Below are positions 4,264-5,559 of a stretch of DNA of 5,559 bases, piece after piece. How positions within the stretch are numbered: the stretch's first letter is position 1; each line of letters begins with the position of its first letter. The notes below the pieces were generated by a model. That model saw nothing but the letters and a program-made list of their open reading frames with translations, did not search any database and had not been told where the DNA came from. The translations under genes and the position numbers were made by a program. The stretch comes from Armatimonadota bacterium (GTDB lineage: Bacteria > Armatimonadota > Chthonomonadetes > Chthonomonadales > Chthonomonadaceae): positions 2,375-7,933 of the forward strand of contig JAPLCR010000637.1 in assembly GCA_026392135.1 (NCBI GenBank). The letters run 5' to 3'.

Positions 4264-5559
4264 ATGCCGCGCACTACGCGACGACGACGCAGTACCCCAT
4301 CGGAAGACAACCCCTTTGCAAACATCACGCCTGCGGAGTGGGAGGCTATTTTGCAATCTGAGCAGGAGGAGGGCGCGGTGCCGGAGCCTCGTGTTCTGCC
4401 GCTTCTGCCTATCCGTGACCAGGTCTATTTTCCTCATAACATCTTTCCTTTACTCGTAGGGCGAGAAAAGTCTATTCAGGCGATTGAGGGAGCAGGCAGC
4501 GGGCAGCGCTACGTCTTTTTGGCGGCTCAGAAGAACCTTCAGTCGGAGACTCCTGACCCTGAAGAGATATATAACATTGGTATTATCGCAGAAATTATGC
4601 AGATGATGCGCCTACCAGATGGAACAATGCGGCTGATGCTACAAGGAATTGAGCGGTACCAAATCGTCAACTATCTCCAACGTGAACCGTACTACGAAGT
4701 TCTGGTAGACGCACTACCGACAATAGAAAACTACGATATTCAGACCGAAGCCTTGATGCGTCACGCTATTAGCCTGTTTGAGCGGATAGTGCAACTAAAT
4801 CCAGGTGTCCCTCCAGAGCTGATGGCACAAATTGAACAGACTACTGAGCCGGGTAGGCTTGCTGATGTGATAGTCTCCTCTATTCGTGCTATTCGTATTG
4901 ACAAACAACAACAGATATTAGAGATTCTTGATTCTACTGAACGCCTCCAAAAGCTCTGCGAGATCCTGCAACAAGAGGGCGACTTGTTGCAGGTTCAGCA
5001 AGGGATACGTCAGCAGATAGAGCGTGAGATGGGAGACTCTCAGCGAGAATTTCTGCTTAGGGAACAGATGCGAATTATTCAGCAGGAGTTGGGCGAGCGC
5101 GGAGACCCTCTGAATGAGACCGACGAACTACGCGCCCAGATTCGCGGGGCGAAGATGCCGCCCAAAATTGAGGAACGTGCCTTGAAAGAGGTAGATAGGC
5201 TTGAAAAAATGCCGTTTGCTACGCCGGAAGGCACAATTGTTCGGAACTACCTTGATTGGATGATAGCCCTTCCTTGGAATGCGACGACCCCCGATGACAT
5301 AGACCTGAGCGAAGCGATAGAGATTTTGGACAGAGACCACTATGGGCTGGAAAAGACCAAGGAGCGAATCGTGGAGTTCCTTGCTGTCCGCAAGCTCACC
5401 AATACACTACGGGGTCCTATTCTCTGCTTTGTGGGACCTCCCGGTGTAGGTAAAACCTCCATTGGCAGGAGTATCGCGGAGGCACTAGGCAGAAAATTCG
5501 TGCGTATTTCGTTGGGGGGTGTTCGAGATGAGGCGGAGATACGAGGGCACAGGCGCACC
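4264..5559 (+). CDS. lon: Lon (LonA) ATP-dependent protease, N-terminal part, cut by window edge
   Basis: The frame is open from the ATG to the last base, giving 432 codons with no stop. Lon is a cytosolic hexameric AAA+ serine protease that unfolds and degrades damaged and short-lived regulatory proteins. Residues 1-43 are an extension with a basic start (RTTRRRR). The substrate-binding N-domain begins at VLPLLPIRD (44-52) and includes the hallmark PLLVGREKSI (62-71). A long helical linker follows at about 235-280, with the conserved SQREFLLREQMRIIQQELGE (259-278). The AAA+ module has Walker A GPPGVGKT (391-398) and the conserved SLGGVRDEAEIRGHRRT (416-432). Walker B, sensors and the Ser-Lys protease dyad lie beyond the window. 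The Walker A position is about 35 residues later than in E. coli Lon, which the N-terminal extension accounts for. No frameshift or lesion is seen. It is on the same strand as the methyltransferase-nuclease gene. Confidence 0.97.
   Translation, partial: MPRTTRRRRSTPSEDNPFANITPAEWEAILQSEQEEGAVPEPRVLPLLPIRDQVYFPHNIFPLLVGREKSIQAIEGAGSGQRYVFLAAQKNLQSETPDPEEIYNIGIIAEIMQMMRLPDGTMRLMLQGIERYQIVNYLQREPYYEVLVDALPTIENYDIQTEALMRHAISLFERIVQLNPGVPPELMAQIEQTTEPGRLADVIVSSIRAIRIDKQQQILEILDSTERLQKLCEILQQEGDLLQVQQGIRQQIEREMGDSQREFLLREQMRIIQQELGERGDPLNETDELRAQIRGAKMPPKIEERALKEVDRLEKMPFATPEGTIVRNYLDWMIALPWNATTPDDIDLSEAIEILDRDHYGLEKTKERIVEFLAVRKLTNTLRGPILCFVGPPGVGKTSIGRSIAEALGRKFVRISLGGVRDEAEIRGHRRT

Noticed and set aside
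5128..5558. Minus-strand open frames opposite lon
   Set aside because: They overlap the conserved linker and AAA+ region of lon, whose plus-strand frame is unbroken and clearly recognisable, and they lack features of their own.

Overview
This is a bacterial window holding three substantial genes. On the minus strand is uvrB (excision repair helicase, complete). Divergent from it on the plus strand is a long DNA methyltransferase with a C-terminal Mrr-like nuclease domain (complete). Downstream, also on the plus strand, is lon (ATP-dependent protease), cut off by the right edge after 432 codons. The phylum cannot be fixed from sequence alone. UvrB and LonA are housekeeping proteins, starts are mixed ATG/GTG with purine-rich Shine-Dalgarno sequences, and composition looks balanced to moderately GC-rich. 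No tRNA, rRNA, CRISPR array, IS element, integrase or attachment-site repeat is visible.

Layout: 1-71 is the non-coding 3' flank of uvrB and contains a clean 6+6 bp palindrome (23-39). 72-2156 is uvrB, reading leftward from a GTG with a strong SD. 2157-2483 is the divergent control region. Its uvrB-proximal half has a weak minus-strand -10 and four scattered TGCAG words. Its right half is the most structured non-coding DNA in the window. It has a perfect TATAAT placed so that a 20-codon ORF (2377-2439) could be leaderless, a second possible promoter (TTGAAC-N17-TATTAA), a CGCCCT/AGGGCG inverted repeat, and a competing GGGCGT/ACGCCC pairing that ends two bases before the methyltransferase GTG. 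2484-4121 is the methyltransferase-nuclease gene. 4122-4263 is a short gap with an imperfect inverted repeat just upstream of the lon SD and no convincing terminator. 4264-5559 is lon, from the N-terminal substrate-binding domain through Walker A.

Functionally, uvrB and lon serve genome and proteome maintenance. The gene between them looks like a single-polypeptide restriction-modification candidate, carrying base modification and a PD-(D/E)XK-type nuclease in one chain. The most interesting hypothesis is that this potentially dangerous enzyme is controlled by its leader. The leader has a short ORF whose peptide resembles the N-terminus of D12-class (Dam-type) adenine methyltransferases, plus two mutually exclusive stems, one of which would bury the start region of the gene. 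The genes and their domain motifs are read directly from the sequence. The regulatory model is inference.
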